Below, in pieces: positions 13,435-24,719 of a stretch of 64,000 bases of DNA. Every line of letters starts with the position of its first letter. Position 1 is the first letter of the stretch. The notes below the pieces were generated by a model. That model had not been told where the DNA came from, did not search any database, and worked only from the letters and a program-made list of their open reading frames with translations. The stretch covers positions 87,878,418 to 87,942,417 of the forward strand of contig JAVHZZ010000003.1 of the NCBI GenBank assembly GCA_036250195.1. Direction: 5' to 3'. The translations under genes and the position numbers were made by a program. This DNA is from Mixophyes australis. Its lineage: Eukaryota; Chordata; Amphibia; Anura; Limnodynastidae.

Positions 13435-13568
13435 TTAATAATAGTAATAACAATAACAATGTGTATTCTTCTTCTTCCTCTTTGTTTTCTTCTTCTTCTT
13501 CTTCTTATTATTATTATTATTACCATTTTTATCAAAAATTCTTATTAATAATAATAATAATAATAAAT
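13222..13568. repeat. Cluster of AAT, TTC and ATT microsatellites
   Basis: AAT arrays lie at about 13222-13300 and 13400-13440, a CTT/TTC array at about 13468-13505, ATT at 13505-13522 and AAT again at 13546-13568. The 77-aa frame across it is poly-Asn/Ser/Tyr and is only translated microsatellite. Confidence 0.9.
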
Positions 13569-14026
13569 TACTTTATTTTTTCTTAAAAAGCCTTTATAGT
13601 ATAATACATGTATACATATATATGGGTTTTCAAATGTTAAAATGTTGTTATTTTCTCAATCAAAATTTGTTGTTTTAAGTTAAACAATGGAGATTTGAGA
13701 TGAGCGAAATGGCTTCTTGTATTGTTATGTATTGCCAGCAGTTTATTTTGTATTCTGGGTAGTAAAACATAAACACATGGTTTGCAGAAAGTGGTGGATG
13801 TGACTAAGCAATCAGGTTCTGAAGGTATGTATAATAATTGTGAGTTATGATCTGGCCATGTTAATTTGTTTCTTAACAAAGCTAACCAGTCTTTCACACA
13901 GAGTGACAAGAAAAGGAGCTTGGTGTAGTAATGTCAATAATATCATGTGTGTTCAGAAATATTTCCCTTCAGTGAATAGCAGTATACAGATTTAATATAT
14001 AAGTTTGTGCTTTAAAAGCAAGGCTG

Positions 14027-14066
<40 letters not shown>

Positions 14067-16930
14067 TAATAAAACAAGTTGTTAAGTGGTTTCTAATTTT
14101 GGCTGGTTAGCATTAATATCTAGAAAATAGTTTTTCAACTTATATATCTGTTTATTTTGAATTTTGGAGAAATACATTTTGGTATTCTGCGTCTTCTCTG
14201 TACCACATTCCGGACATATTTCTAGCCAGAACAAGTATAGATTAGATTCTAGATTTGTGATCTTAGTCCTCTCTAATCCTCAGTACAACACCAATCCATT
14301 ATAATAATTGCATGTTCTCTAGATATGTATAGTTCTAAAATATTTGTACATTCACACATATGAACAAATTTTACACCAGTTTGGTGGTTCATGTGTTCAC
14401 TTTTAATGCCCAATCAGGTTAGATGAAAATGTAATAAATCAGCTGTATAGTAGTTGGACGTGAACACAGTTAATGCAAGCTGGGTCAAAAATAAACCTTT
14501 AGTAAATCCCCTTTAGAGACTTGTGTAGTTAATTATAATTAGACTTGGTAATACACAATTTATACCCAGCAATTAGTGGTCAAAGTGGGCTCGTATATGG
14601 TAGTATGCCATACTGCCACTTCTCCTATTGCCTTCATTGTAAGACTATCAAATTCCATTCACTTAGATCTTCCATACCACCACAACATCAACCACTGCTT
14701 GCAATCATATATTTTACCATATATTCACCTTACAATGTGAGATGTGCTAAATTGCAAAAAGCTTATTATTTTAAATTTGCAGCTACATGTTTTTCTTTAC
14801 ATTGTCTAGAGTGTAAATATTATACAGCACACATATTTTAATGTAGCACAGATATCTCATGAAAGTTAAGTATTATATGAAAGTTTCTTTCCTAAGAACG
14901 TCTTTTGTTTAAATAGAGTAGAATATTTTTTGCAACTGTTTCATATGTTTGGGTGCTTATTTATTTTTATTAAATAATGCACATAGTTTTATGGTTAATC
15001 CAAAATTCAGTTGTTGATGAGATGAACACATGTATTAAACCAGTTTGGTACTTTGTTCTATGATCTGTGTATAGGACATCAAGTGTTTACTGTAGAGAGA
15101 ATTACTTATTATTAAATGAAAAATCATGCAGAAAAATTTGTAAACCAGGATCAGTACAAATTTCGCTTTTAAAATAACCATTGTGCATTGCTATTACCAT
15201 TATTGTTGATGTCACATGTTGTTAAACAATTGCAACACAATAGCTCAAAAAATTTGGTGATATGTTTATCATATATTTAATGTTTACATATAATTATAAA
15301 ACTGGCTTTGTAGCAAATATATTGAAAATGTTCCAAATTAGCAAAGTCTGTAAAACTTTACACCAATTTTAAACCCTTTCCAATGTCTGGAAATATATTT
15401 AGGGACTTTGATTCACATATAGACTATACATTTATATATTGAACATGGTTATATGTATTTCTCTTGTGTATTGTTCAAAGTTGAAATAAAAACATAAAAA
15501 AATATGTAAATAATCACTGGGAAAGTGCACAGATAACAGAATGTAGACATAAAAATGCTTACTGAACACATACACAGTTTGTGATTACCTTTTACTCATT
15601 GATTCTACAACTTCTTGAAAATATAAAGTTCTTACATTGATGATAAAGTAATTTACCGGCAAATAAATTTACCCATTTTAATTATGTTGTAATGAGTCTC
15701 AGTGATGGATGTACAGAGATTTCCAAGTGAAATTCATGTTGTTCATTTCAATGTCACCACCCAGAATTTTAATTAACTAACTTTGAACCCATAGACAATG
15801 GGACCAGAAAGAATAAAATAATATTCTACATTATATATAATGTATATAGTACATTTTTGGGGAAAGTGTTTGGAAAAATTCTTAGAACTGAACTGTAATG
15901 TGGAGTTGGCCCAAAAAATAGGTGCAATCTTATAGAGCGGAGTTCTCATAACGATGAGCTTTTAACGATTCTATTTTAAAACATCATATGGCATTAGAAA
16001 GTGCAAACACATTCCTATCAAACTATTTTTAAATGATTATGTACTCTGATATTTATGAAACGTATAATACAATCATTGCAAAATTGCAATCTGTAACAAG
16101 AATTGTCTGTGGAATCCATAATTTGGCCCACTAAGCACTTTTAAATATGTAAATATTTTATAAATCATCCAAAGCAAATAAGATAGGAAGGTCTAATAAC
16201 TGTCAAAATATAATAGTTTGCAATTAAATCAAATGCTGCATTTTACAAAAGTATCATTATCTGATAGCTGTACCTCCTATGTAACAATCTTCAAAGATCT
16301 CCAGATTTCCTTTGGCTCACTAAGTTCTCCATCTCATCTTAGAGAGTAATTCTATATATGTTTTTGTGGTCTGGATCCCGCTATTCAAGGAAATCGGCAA
16401 CAGGGTCAATAGCAGCAGGAAAACATTACATTTAGGCTCAGTGTAAATGTTATTTACACATATAACAACATACTAAGTGCACATTCATGGGGGTTTGTGA
16501 CCTGTGGGTTAAGTGGAGAAATTGTTAAAATAGTTATATTTAACAAAAAAATACTTTAGTTTTCATTTAAACATATGCTGAAAGATAAGTTTAACAATGC
16601 TGGGATTATATATTAACAATAAAGTCTAAATAATATCTGATAATTCCTATGGTTTGGCAGCAGCAAGCTATTTAACCATAATATTTAAAGTTGTTCGTTC
16701 CTTCCAGACACTTCCAGGTTGTGCCTTTGCATATCCTGTCTGACAAAATACACAGAAGACCTTAGAACAATGATGCCCACATTTTTTCCTAAACAACAGT
16801 TTTCTCTCTTGCAAATTTGTATGTAACTTATCATGTATGACCGATCCTATTTTTTCTCTGATTTGATTTTATGCTATGAAAACGCTTACTTATATAGGTG
16901 CAGATAAAGCCAGAAATTCATTATCAATGG

Positions 16931-16968
<38 letters not shown>

Positions 16969-17080
16969 TGTTTTGGTTGGTTCATATTACACAAGTGGTT
17001 TAATATATGGTTAAACGCCTGTAAATAATATCTGTATAAAACTGTAACTGTAAATAATAGCTGTAAAAAACTTTGTTCTG
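13569..17080. other. Long AT-rich noncoding stretch
   Basis: It contains AAT microsatellites at about 14027-14063 and 16932-16968, and one dispersed repeat fragment (14580-14720). No gene was recognised. Confidence 0.45.
14580..14720 (+). repeat. Dispersed repeat fragment, partner of 31860-32035
   Basis: It shares the words GCCACTTCTC, TATTGCCTTCATTGTAA and ACTATCA with the reverse complement of 31860-32035, in the same order. The family is unknown. Confidence 0.6.
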
Positions 17081-17099
17081 ATATCAGTTAGAGATGAGC

Positions 17100-17247
17100 G
17101 CACTCGGATTTCTGAAATCCGAGCCCACCCGAACGTTGCCGATCCGAGTCGGATCCGAGACAGATCCGGGTATTGGCGCCAAATTCAAATCTGAAACTGA
17201 GGCTCTGACTCATAATCCCGTTGTCGGATCTCGCGATACTCGGATCC
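17100..17247 (+). promoter_or_regulatory. 5' subterminal ATCCGA-motif cluster of the hAT element
   Basis: ATCCGA or its complement TCGGAT recurs about seven times in this stretch, several times as a direct/inverted pair (for example GATCCGAGTCGGATCCGAG). The same word reappears at the other end (24727-24867). Short repeated subterminal motifs are known transposase-binding sites in other hAT elements; that role here is inferred. Confidence 0.6.
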
Positions 17248-17277
17248 TATAAATTCCCCGCTAGTCGCCGCCATCTT
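17248..17277 (+). promoter_or_regulatory. Probable transposase core promoter: TATA box and YY1-like site
   Basis: TATAAAT at 17248-17254 is followed 14 bp later by CCGCCATCTT (17268-17277), a match to the YY1 consensus that is often placed at or just after start sites. Transcription would begin near 17278. The stretch is GC-rich relative to the surroundings. Position inside the 5' end, on the same strand as the transposase, supports the call. Confidence 0.55.
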
Positions 17278-17400
17278 CACTCGGGCATTGATCAGAGTAG
17301 AGGGAGGGTGTGTTAGGTGGTCCTCTGTCCTGGTAGATCTCTTGCTGTGCTGTTTAGTTCTGTGCTGTGCTGTTTAGTTCTGTGCTGTGTTGTGCTGTGT

Positions 17401-18390
17401 TCTGCAGTATCAGCCCAGTGGTGCTGTGTGCTGTGCTCTGTCCTTCTGAGGTCAGTGGTGCTGCTGGGTCCTGTGCTGTGTCCTGTTCAGTCCAGTGGTG
17501 CTGTGTCCTGTGCTCTGTGCTTCTAAGGGCATAGTTATTTCCCCAATATTCCCCTGTGTTTAAAAAAATAAAAAAAAGTTATTTAAAAAAATACCAAAAA
17601 CTAATTTAATTTTTTTTAATTACCACAAAATTTGCACAACCAATCCTGCAGTATAAGCCCATTGGTACTGCAATATTACCAAGTTCACACATTCAGCAGT
17701 AAAAGTCCAGTGGTACTGCAATATTACAAAGTTCACACATTCTGCAGTATCAGTCCAGTGGTGCTGTGTCCTGTGCTCTGTCCTGCTGAGTTCAGTAGTG
17801 CTGCTGGGTCCTGTGCTGTGTCCTGTTCAGTCCAGTGGTGCTGTGTCCTGTGCTCTGTGCTTCTAAGGGCATAGTTATTTCCCCAATATTCCCCTGTGTT
17901 TAAAAAAATAAAAAAAAGTTATTTAAAAAAATACCAAAAACTAATTTAATTTTTTTTAATTACCACAAAATTTGCACAACCAATCCTGCAGTATAAGCCC
18001 ATTGGTACTGCAATATTACCAAGTTCACACATTCAGCAGTAAAAGTCCAGTGGTACTGCAATATTACAAAGTTCACACATTCTGCAGTATCAGTCCAGTG
18101 GTGCTGTGTCCTGTGCTCTGTCCTGCTGAGTTCCGTAGTGCTGCTGGGTCCTGTGCCGTGTCCTGTTCAGTCCAGTGGTGCTGTGTCCTGTGCTCTGTGC
18201 TTCTAAGGGCATAGTTATTTCCCCATTATTCCCAAGTTTTTAAAAAATAAAAAAAAAGTAAAAAAAAATAAAAAATTTAAAATTAAAAAAAATATATATA
18301 ATTATAACCAAATTTGCAAAACCAATCCAGCAGTATAAGTCCATTGGTACTGCAATATTACCTAGTTCACACATTCTGCAGTATCTTGTG
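17401..18390 (+). repeat. 340-bp tandem duplication in the transposon leader, about 2.9 copies
   Basis: TTCTAAGGGCATAGTTATTT occurs at 17521, 17861 and 18201, exactly 340 bp apart. TCTGCAGTATCAG occurs at 17401, 17741 and 18081. The first two full periods differ at only a few bases, so the duplication is young. Each unit has a GC-rich GTGCTGTGTCCTGTG part and an A/T-rich part. The Cys-rich frames of 69-80 aa here are repeat translations starting at non-ATG or arbitrary codons, not genes. Confidence 0.92.
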
Positions 18391-18399
18391 CTACATATA

Positions 18400-21396
18400 A
18401 TGGAGACCAAAAATTTGGAGGATAAAGTAGGGAAAGATCAAGACCCACTTCCTCCTAATGCTGAAGCTGCTGCCACTAGTCATGACATAGACGATGAAAT
18501 GCCATCAACGTCGTCTTCCAAGCCCGATGCCCAATCTCGTAGTACCGGGCATGTAAAATCCAAAAAGCCCAAGTTAAGAAAAAGTAGCAAAAAGAGAAAC
18601 TTAAAATCATCTGAGGAGAAACGTAAAGTTGCCAATATGCCATTTACGACACGGAGTGGCAAGAAACGGCTTAGGCCCTGGCCCGTGTTCATGACTAGTG
18701 GTTCAGCTTCACCCACGGATCTTATCCCTCCTCCTCCTCCCCCCCCCCTCCAAAAAATTGAAGAGAGTTATGCTGTCAGCAACAAAACAGCAAACAACTC
18801 TGCCTTCTAAAGAGAAATTATCACAAATCCTCAAGGCGAGTCCAAGGGTGTTGGTGGTTGTCAAGCCTGACCTTCCCATCACTGTACGGGAAGAGGTGGC
18901 TCGGGAGGAGCCTATTGATGATGTAGCTGGCGCTGTGGAGGAACTTGATGATGAGAATGGTGATGTGGTTATTGTAAATGAGGCACCAGGGGGGGAAACA
19001 GCTGATGTCCATGGGATGAAAAAGCCCATTGTCATGCCTGGTCAGAAGACCAAAAAATGCACCTCTTCGGTCTGGAGTTATTTTTATCCAAATCCAGACA
19101 ACCAATGTATGGCCATATGTAGCTTATGTAAAGCTCAAATAAGCAGGGGTAAGGATCTTGCCCACCTAGGAACATCCTCCCTTATACGTCACCTGAATAA
19201 CCTTCATAGTTCAGTGGTTAGTTCAGGAACTGGGGCTAGGACCCTCATCGCTACAGGGACACCTAAATCCCGTGGTCCAGTTGGATACACACCAGCAACA
19301 CCCTCCTCGTCAACTTCCTCCACAATCTCCATCAGATTCAGTCCTGCAGCCCAAGTCAGCAGCCAGACTGAGTCCTCCTCAATACGGGATTCATCCGAGG
19401 AATCCTGCAGCGGTACGCCTACTACTGCCACTGCTGCTGTTGCTGCTGTTAGTCGGTCATCTTCCCAGAGGGGAAGTCGTAAGACCGCTAAGTCTTTCAC
19501 AAAACAATTGACCGTCCAACAGTCGTTTGCCATGACCACAAAATACGATAGTAGTCACCCTATTGCAAAGCGTATAACTGCGGCTGTAACTGCAATGTTG
19601 GTGTTAGACGTGCGCCCGGTGTCCGCCATCAGTGGAGTGGGATTTAGAGGGTTGATGGAGGTATTGTGTCCCCGGTACCAAATCCCGTCGAGATTCCACT
19701 TCACTAGGCAGGCGATACCAAAAATGTACAGAGAAGTACGATCAAGTGTCCTCAGTGCTCTAAAAAATGCGGTTGTACCCACTGTCCACTTAACCACGGA
19801 CATGTGGACAAGTGGTTCTGGGCAAATGAAGGACTATATGACTGTGACAGCCCACTGGGTAGATGCATCCTCTTCCGCAGCAACAGCAACAGCTGCATCA
19901 GTAGCAGCAACTACAAAATGGCTGCTCGTGCAAAGGCAGGCAACATTGTGTATTACAGGCTTTAATAAGAGGCACAACGCTGACAACATATTAGAGAAAT
20001 GAGGGAAATTATCTCCCAGTGGCTTACCCCACTTAGACTCTCATGGGGATTTGTGGTGTCAGACAATGCCAGTAACACTGTGCGGGCATTAAATATGGGC
20101 AATTTCCAGCACGTCCCATGTTTTGCCCACACCATTAATTTAGTGGTGCAGCATTACCTCAAGAGTGACAGGGGTGTGCAGGAGATGCTTGCGGTGGCGC
20201 GCAAAATTGCTGGACACTTTCGGCATTCAGCCAGTGCCTACCGCAGACTAGAGGCACATCAAAAAAGCATGAACCTGCCCTGCCATCACCTCAAACAAGA
20301 GGTTGTGAAGCGCTGGAACTCCACCCTCTATATGCTTCAGAGGATGGAGGAGCAGCAAAAGGCCATTCAGGCCTACACAGCCACCTACGACATAGGCAAA
20401 GGAGTGGGGATGCGCCTCAGTCAAGCGCAGTGGAGACTGATTTCCGTGTTGTGCAAGGTTCTTCAGCCATTTGAACTTGCCACACGAGAAGTCAGTTCCG
20501 ACACTGCCAGCTTGAGTCAGGTCATTCCCCTGATCAGGCTGTTGCAGAAGCAGCTGGAGAAAGTGAGGGAGGAGCTGGTAAGCCATTGCGATTACACCAA
20601 GCATGTAGCTCTTGTGGATGTAGCCCTTCGTACGCTTTGCCAGGATCCGAGGGTGGTCACTCTTTTAAAGTCAGAGGAATACATTCTGGCCACCGTGCTC
20701 GATCCTCGGTTTAAAGCGTATGTTGTGTCTCTGTTTCCGGCGGACACAAGTCTACAGCGGTGCAAAGACCTGCTGGTCAGGAGATTGTCCTCTGAAGAGG
20801 ACCGTGACATGCCAACAGCTCCACCCTCATTTTCTTCCACATCTATGGCTGCGAGGAAAAAGCTCAGTTTTCCCAAAAGAGGCACTGGCGGGGATGCTGA
20901 TAACATCTGGTCCGGACTGAAGGACCTGCCAACCATTGCAGACATGTCTACTCTCGCTGCATTGGATGCTGTCACAATAGAAAAAATTGTGGATGATTAC
21001 TTTGCTGACACCATCCAAGTAGACATGTCAGACAGTCCATATTGTTACTGGCAGGAAAAAAAGGCAGTTTGGAAGCCCCTGTACAAACTGGCTCTATTTT
21101 ACCTGAGTTGTCCCCCCTCCAGTGTGTACTCGGAAAGAGTTTTTAGTGCAGCGGGGAACCTGGTCAGTGAGCGGCGAAGGAGGTTGCTTCCTCACAACGT
21201 TGAAAAAATGATGTTTATAAAAATGAATAATCAATTCCTCAATGAAGTACAGCACTGCCCTCCAGATACTACAGAGGGACCTGTGGTTGTGGAGTCCAGC
21301 GGGGACGAATTGATAATGTGTGATGAGGAGGAAGTACACACTGTAGGGGGAGAGGAATCAGAGGTTGAGGATGAGGACGACATCTTGCCTCAGTAG
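18400..21396 (+). pseudogene. hAT transposase (BED finger, RNase-H-like core, hATC), two frame changes
   Basis: The protein would cut and paste the element, binding DNA by its BED finger and dimerising by the hATC domain. Translation probably starts at the ATG at 18400. The frame shifts at the C10/A6 tract (18739-18757), continues to a TGA at 20000-20002, then resumes one frame over to the TAG at 21394. Together this is about 1,000 codons. The BED finger is at 19058-19207 with spacing C-x2-C-x20-H-x4-H. LTTDMWTS (near 19790) and VVSDNASN (near 20055) probably carry the two catalytic Asp residues. SERVFSAAGNLVSERRRR with flanking WKPLYKLALFYL (21070-21240) is the hATC signature and probably holds the catalytic Glu. 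An acidic tail follows. It resembles ZBED-family proteins. The second frame change is a one-base loss, judged from the copy at 45947. Confidence 0.92.
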
Positions 21397-21451
21397 AGCC
21401 TGTTTAGTCTGTACAGGGAGAGATGAATAGCTTTTTTGGTGTGGGGGCCCA

Positions 21452-21515
21452 AACAAACCAATCATTTCAGCCAAAGTTGTTTGGTAGGCCCTGTCGCTGA
21501 AATGATTGGTTTGTT
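21452..21515 (+). repeat. Perfect 20-bp inverted repeat in the transposon 3' region
   Basis: AACAAACCAATCATTTCAGC (21452-21471) is exactly complementary to 21496-21515, with a 24-nt loop. It begins 56 bp after the transposase stop codon, so it would form a stable hairpin in the 3' untranslated RNA or a cruciform in DNA. Confidence 0.9.
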
Positions 21516-21605
21516 AAAGTGTGCATGTCCTATTTCAACAACATAAGGGTGGGTGTGAGGGCCCAAGGACAATTCCATCTTGGAACTTTTTTTTTTGCAT
21601 TATAT

Positions 21606-22529
21606 GACCAATCAACAGTCGTTTGCCATGTTCAAAAAGTAAAACCAAATTTAAACAAATTCAAGAAATTAAACCAAAAGTAAAATGCCCTGTCATAATT
21701 TAAAACAAGAGGTATTGACGTGCTCTAAAACTACTCTATTGTTGTTTATATTTTATAAACACTACACTTGAAAGCTTGAGTCTTTCAATAAAAAAGTAAC
21801 TGTCCATTGCACGAATATTTGCAACAGGTACAATTTTAGGGTTAAGAAAGTCAACTAATAACACTTCGACGCTGTCTGTCTTTATAAACACTACACTTGG
21901 AAGTTGGAGGAGGTATTGTGGCCCCGGCACCAAATTTACTACCGAGGCCACTCCACTGTGCAGTCCATATTTAGGTGTATCAGATATTAAACAACGGTGA
22001 CAGTTGATGCCCAATTTTTTAATTATTTTGTGGCCTCGGTACCAAATTGTGTACCGGGGCCACCACACTACGCAGTCCATACCCTTTTTTGGTGGAATTC
22101 TGACCCGTGGAGGGTTTTTTAATTATATTGTGGCCTCGGTACCAAATTGTGTACCGGGGCCACCACACTACGCAGTCCATACCCTTTTTTGGTGGAATTC
22201 TGACCCGTGGAGGGTTTTTTAATTATATTGTGGCCTCGGTACCAAATTGTGTACCGGGGTCACCACACTACGCAGTCCATACCCTTTTTTGGTGGAATTC
22301 TGACCCGTGAAGGGTTTTTTAATTATATTGTGGCCTCGGTACCAAATTGTGTACCGGGGCCACCACACTACGCAGTCAAGATAGATAGATGCGTATCATA
22401 GATAAAGTACATTCAGTGGTGTGGGGCAAATTGAAAAATATTCAAAATGCACTGACATTATCAAAAACAAGAGGTTGTCACACGCTAAAACTCCAACATG
22501 TATATGATGGAGAGGATGGAGGAGCAGCC
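21606..22529 (+). pseudogene. Scrambled, decayed transposase-coding fragments in the 3' noncoding part
   Basis: Several pieces match the coding region upstream: 21606-21630 matches 19510-19534 at about 22 of 25 bases; 21685-21720 matches 20275-20310; 21907-21935 and the 100-bp monomers match 19654-19712; 22461-22529 matches 20290-20357 (AAACAAGAGGTTGT, GAGGATGGAGGAGCAGC). They are not in coding order and have no open frame across them. They may come from an internal duplication or from a related copy captured in the tail. Confidence 0.75.
22004..22377 (+). repeat. 100-bp tandem array derived from transposase coding sequence
   Basis: GTGGCCTCGGTACC occurs at 22030, 22130, 22230 and 22330, a 100-bp period with almost no change between copies. 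Translated, the monomer gives LWPRYQIVYRGHHTTQSIP, close to LCPRYQIPSRFHFTRQAIP of the transposase near 19665-19720. The open frames of 64-72 aa here reflect this origin and the repeat period; they are not genes. Confidence 0.9.
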
Positions 22530-22548
22530 GTATGTGCAGTGTAATGCA

Positions 22549-24553
22549 GACCTGTTGAAGGTTTTTTTTATATATTTTATTGTGGTGCCCAGTGCCCACT
22601 ACTCTATGCATTCCAGATACTATTTTTGGGTGTAATTCTGACCTGTTGAAGGTTTTCTATATATTTTTTATTGTGGTGCCCAGTGCCCACTACTCTACGC
22701 AGTCCAGGTACATTTATTGGTGCGAATCATACAAGTTCAGGGTTTTTAATATATATTGTGGTGACCCACTCCTCTACGCAGTCCAGGTACATTTATTGGT
22801 GCGAATCATACAATTTCAGGGTTTTTAATATATATTGTGGTGACCCACTCCTCTACGCAATCCAGGTACATTTATTGGTGCGAATCATACAAGTTCAGGG
22901 TTTTTAATATATATTGTGGTGACCCACTCCTCTACGCAGTCCAGGTACATTTATTGGTGCGAATCATACAATTTCAGGGTTTTTAATATATATTGTGGTG
23001 ACCCACTCCTCTACGCAGTCCAGGTACATTTATTGGTGCGAATCATACAAGTTCAGGGTTTTTAATATATATTGTGGTGACCCACTCCTCTACGCAGTCC
23101 AGGTACATTTATTGGTGCGAATCATACAAGTTGATGGTTTTCTTATTATATATATTGTGGTGACCCACTCCTCTACGCAGTCCAGATACATTTATTGGTG
23201 CGAATCATACAAGTTCAGGGTTTTTAATATATATTGTGGTGACCCACTCCTCTACGCAGTCCAGGTACATTTATTGGTGCGAATCATACAAGTTCAGGGT
23301 TTTTAATATATATTGTGGTGACCCACTCCTCTACGCAGTCCAGGTACATTTATTGGTGCGAATCATACAAGTTGATGGTTTTCTTATTATATATATTGTG
23401 GTGACCCACTCCTCTACGCAGTCCAGATACATTTATTGGTGCGAATCATACAAGTTCAGGGTTTTTAATATATATTGTGGTGACCCACTCCTCTACGCAG
23501 TCCAGATACATTTATTGGTGCGAATCATAAAAGTTCAGGGTTTTTAATATATATTGTGGTGACCCACTCCTCTACGCAGTCCAGGTACATTTATTGGTGC
23601 GAATCATACAAGTTCAGGGTTTTTAATATATATTGTGGTGACCCACTCCTCTACGCAGTCCAGGTACATTTATTGGTGCGAATCATACAAGTTGATGGTT
23701 TTCTTATTATATATATTGTGGTGACACACTCCTCTACGCAGTCCAGATACATTTATTGGTGCGAATCATAAAAGTTCAGGGTTTTTAATATATATTGTGG
23801 TGACCCACTCCTCTACGCAGTCCAGGTACATTTTCTGGTGCGAATCATACAAGTTGATGGTTTTCTTATTATATATATTGTGGTGACCCACTCCTCTACG
23901 CAGTCCAGATACATTTATTGGTGCGAATCATAAAAGTTCAGGGTTTTTAATATATATTGTGGTGACCCACTCCTCTACGCAGTCCAGGTACATTTATTGG
24001 TGCGAATCATACAAGTTCAGGGTTTTTAATATATATTGTGGTGACCCACTCCTCTACGCAGTCCAGGTACATTTATTGGTGCGAATCATACAAGTTCAGG
24101 GTTTTTAATATATATTGTGGTGACCCACTCCTCTACGCAGTCCAGGTACATTTATTGGTGCGAATCATACAAGTTGATGGTTTTCTTATTATATATATTG
24201 TGGTGACCCACTCCTCTACGCAGTCCAGATACATTTATTGGTGCGAATCATAAAAGTTCAGGGTTTTTAATATATATTGTGGTGACCCACTCCTCTACGC
24301 AGTCCAGGTACATTTATTGGTGCGAATCATACAAGTTCAGGGTTTTTAATATATATTGTGGTGACCCACTCCTCTACGCAGTCCAGGTACATTTATTGGT
24401 GCGAATCATACAAGTTGATGGTTTTCTTATTATATATATTGTGGTGACCCACTCCTCTACGCAGTCCAGATACATTTATTGGTGCGAATCATACAAGTTG
24501 ATGGTTTTCTTATTATATATATTGTGGTGACCCACTCCTCTACGCAGTCCAGA
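22549..24553 (+). repeat. 80-bp minisatellite (about 23 units) with 91-bp founder units
   Basis: The first unit is 91 bp (GACCTGTTGAAGG at 22549 and 22640). The array then settles to an 80-bp unit containing ACCCACTCCTCTACGCAGTCC and GGTGCGAATCATACAAG. Two unit types alternate: one with GTTCAGGGTTTTTAATATAT, one with GTTGATGGTTTTCTTATTAT (81 bp). Two of the first plus one of the second make a 241-bp higher-order unit (22995, 23236, and 24038, 24279). The CTACGCAGTCCA core is shared with the 100-bp array, so both arrays are related. Frames reading YIYWCES repeats are not genes. Confidence 0.93.
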
Positions 24554-24719
24554 AAGATACCTCGTTGCAACGTTTTGGACTAATAACTATATTGTGAGGT
24601 GTTCAGAATACACTGTAAATTAGTGGAAATGCTTGTTATTGAATGTTATTGAGGTTACTAATAGCGTAGGAGTGAAAATAAGCCCAAAAACTTGATTTTT
24701 AAACTTTTTATGTTTTTTC

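Noticed and set aside
13353..13586. Poly-asparagine/serine/tyrosine frame
   Set aside because: It is a translated AAT/TTC/ATT microsatellite cluster.
17317..18214. Cys-rich 69-80 aa frames, superficially like small secreted peptides
   Set aside because: They are translations of a GTGCTGTGTCCTG-rich repeat, duplicated exactly every 340 bp with the noncoding part.
18480..20975. Many antisense frames of 80-127 aa across the transposase
   Set aside because: They are shadows of the plus-strand transposase coding sequence.
22549..24553. CRISPR-like look of regularly spaced near-identical repeats
   Set aside because: There are no unique spacers, the units abut, and the array lies inside a eukaryotic hAT transposon. 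It is a minisatellite.
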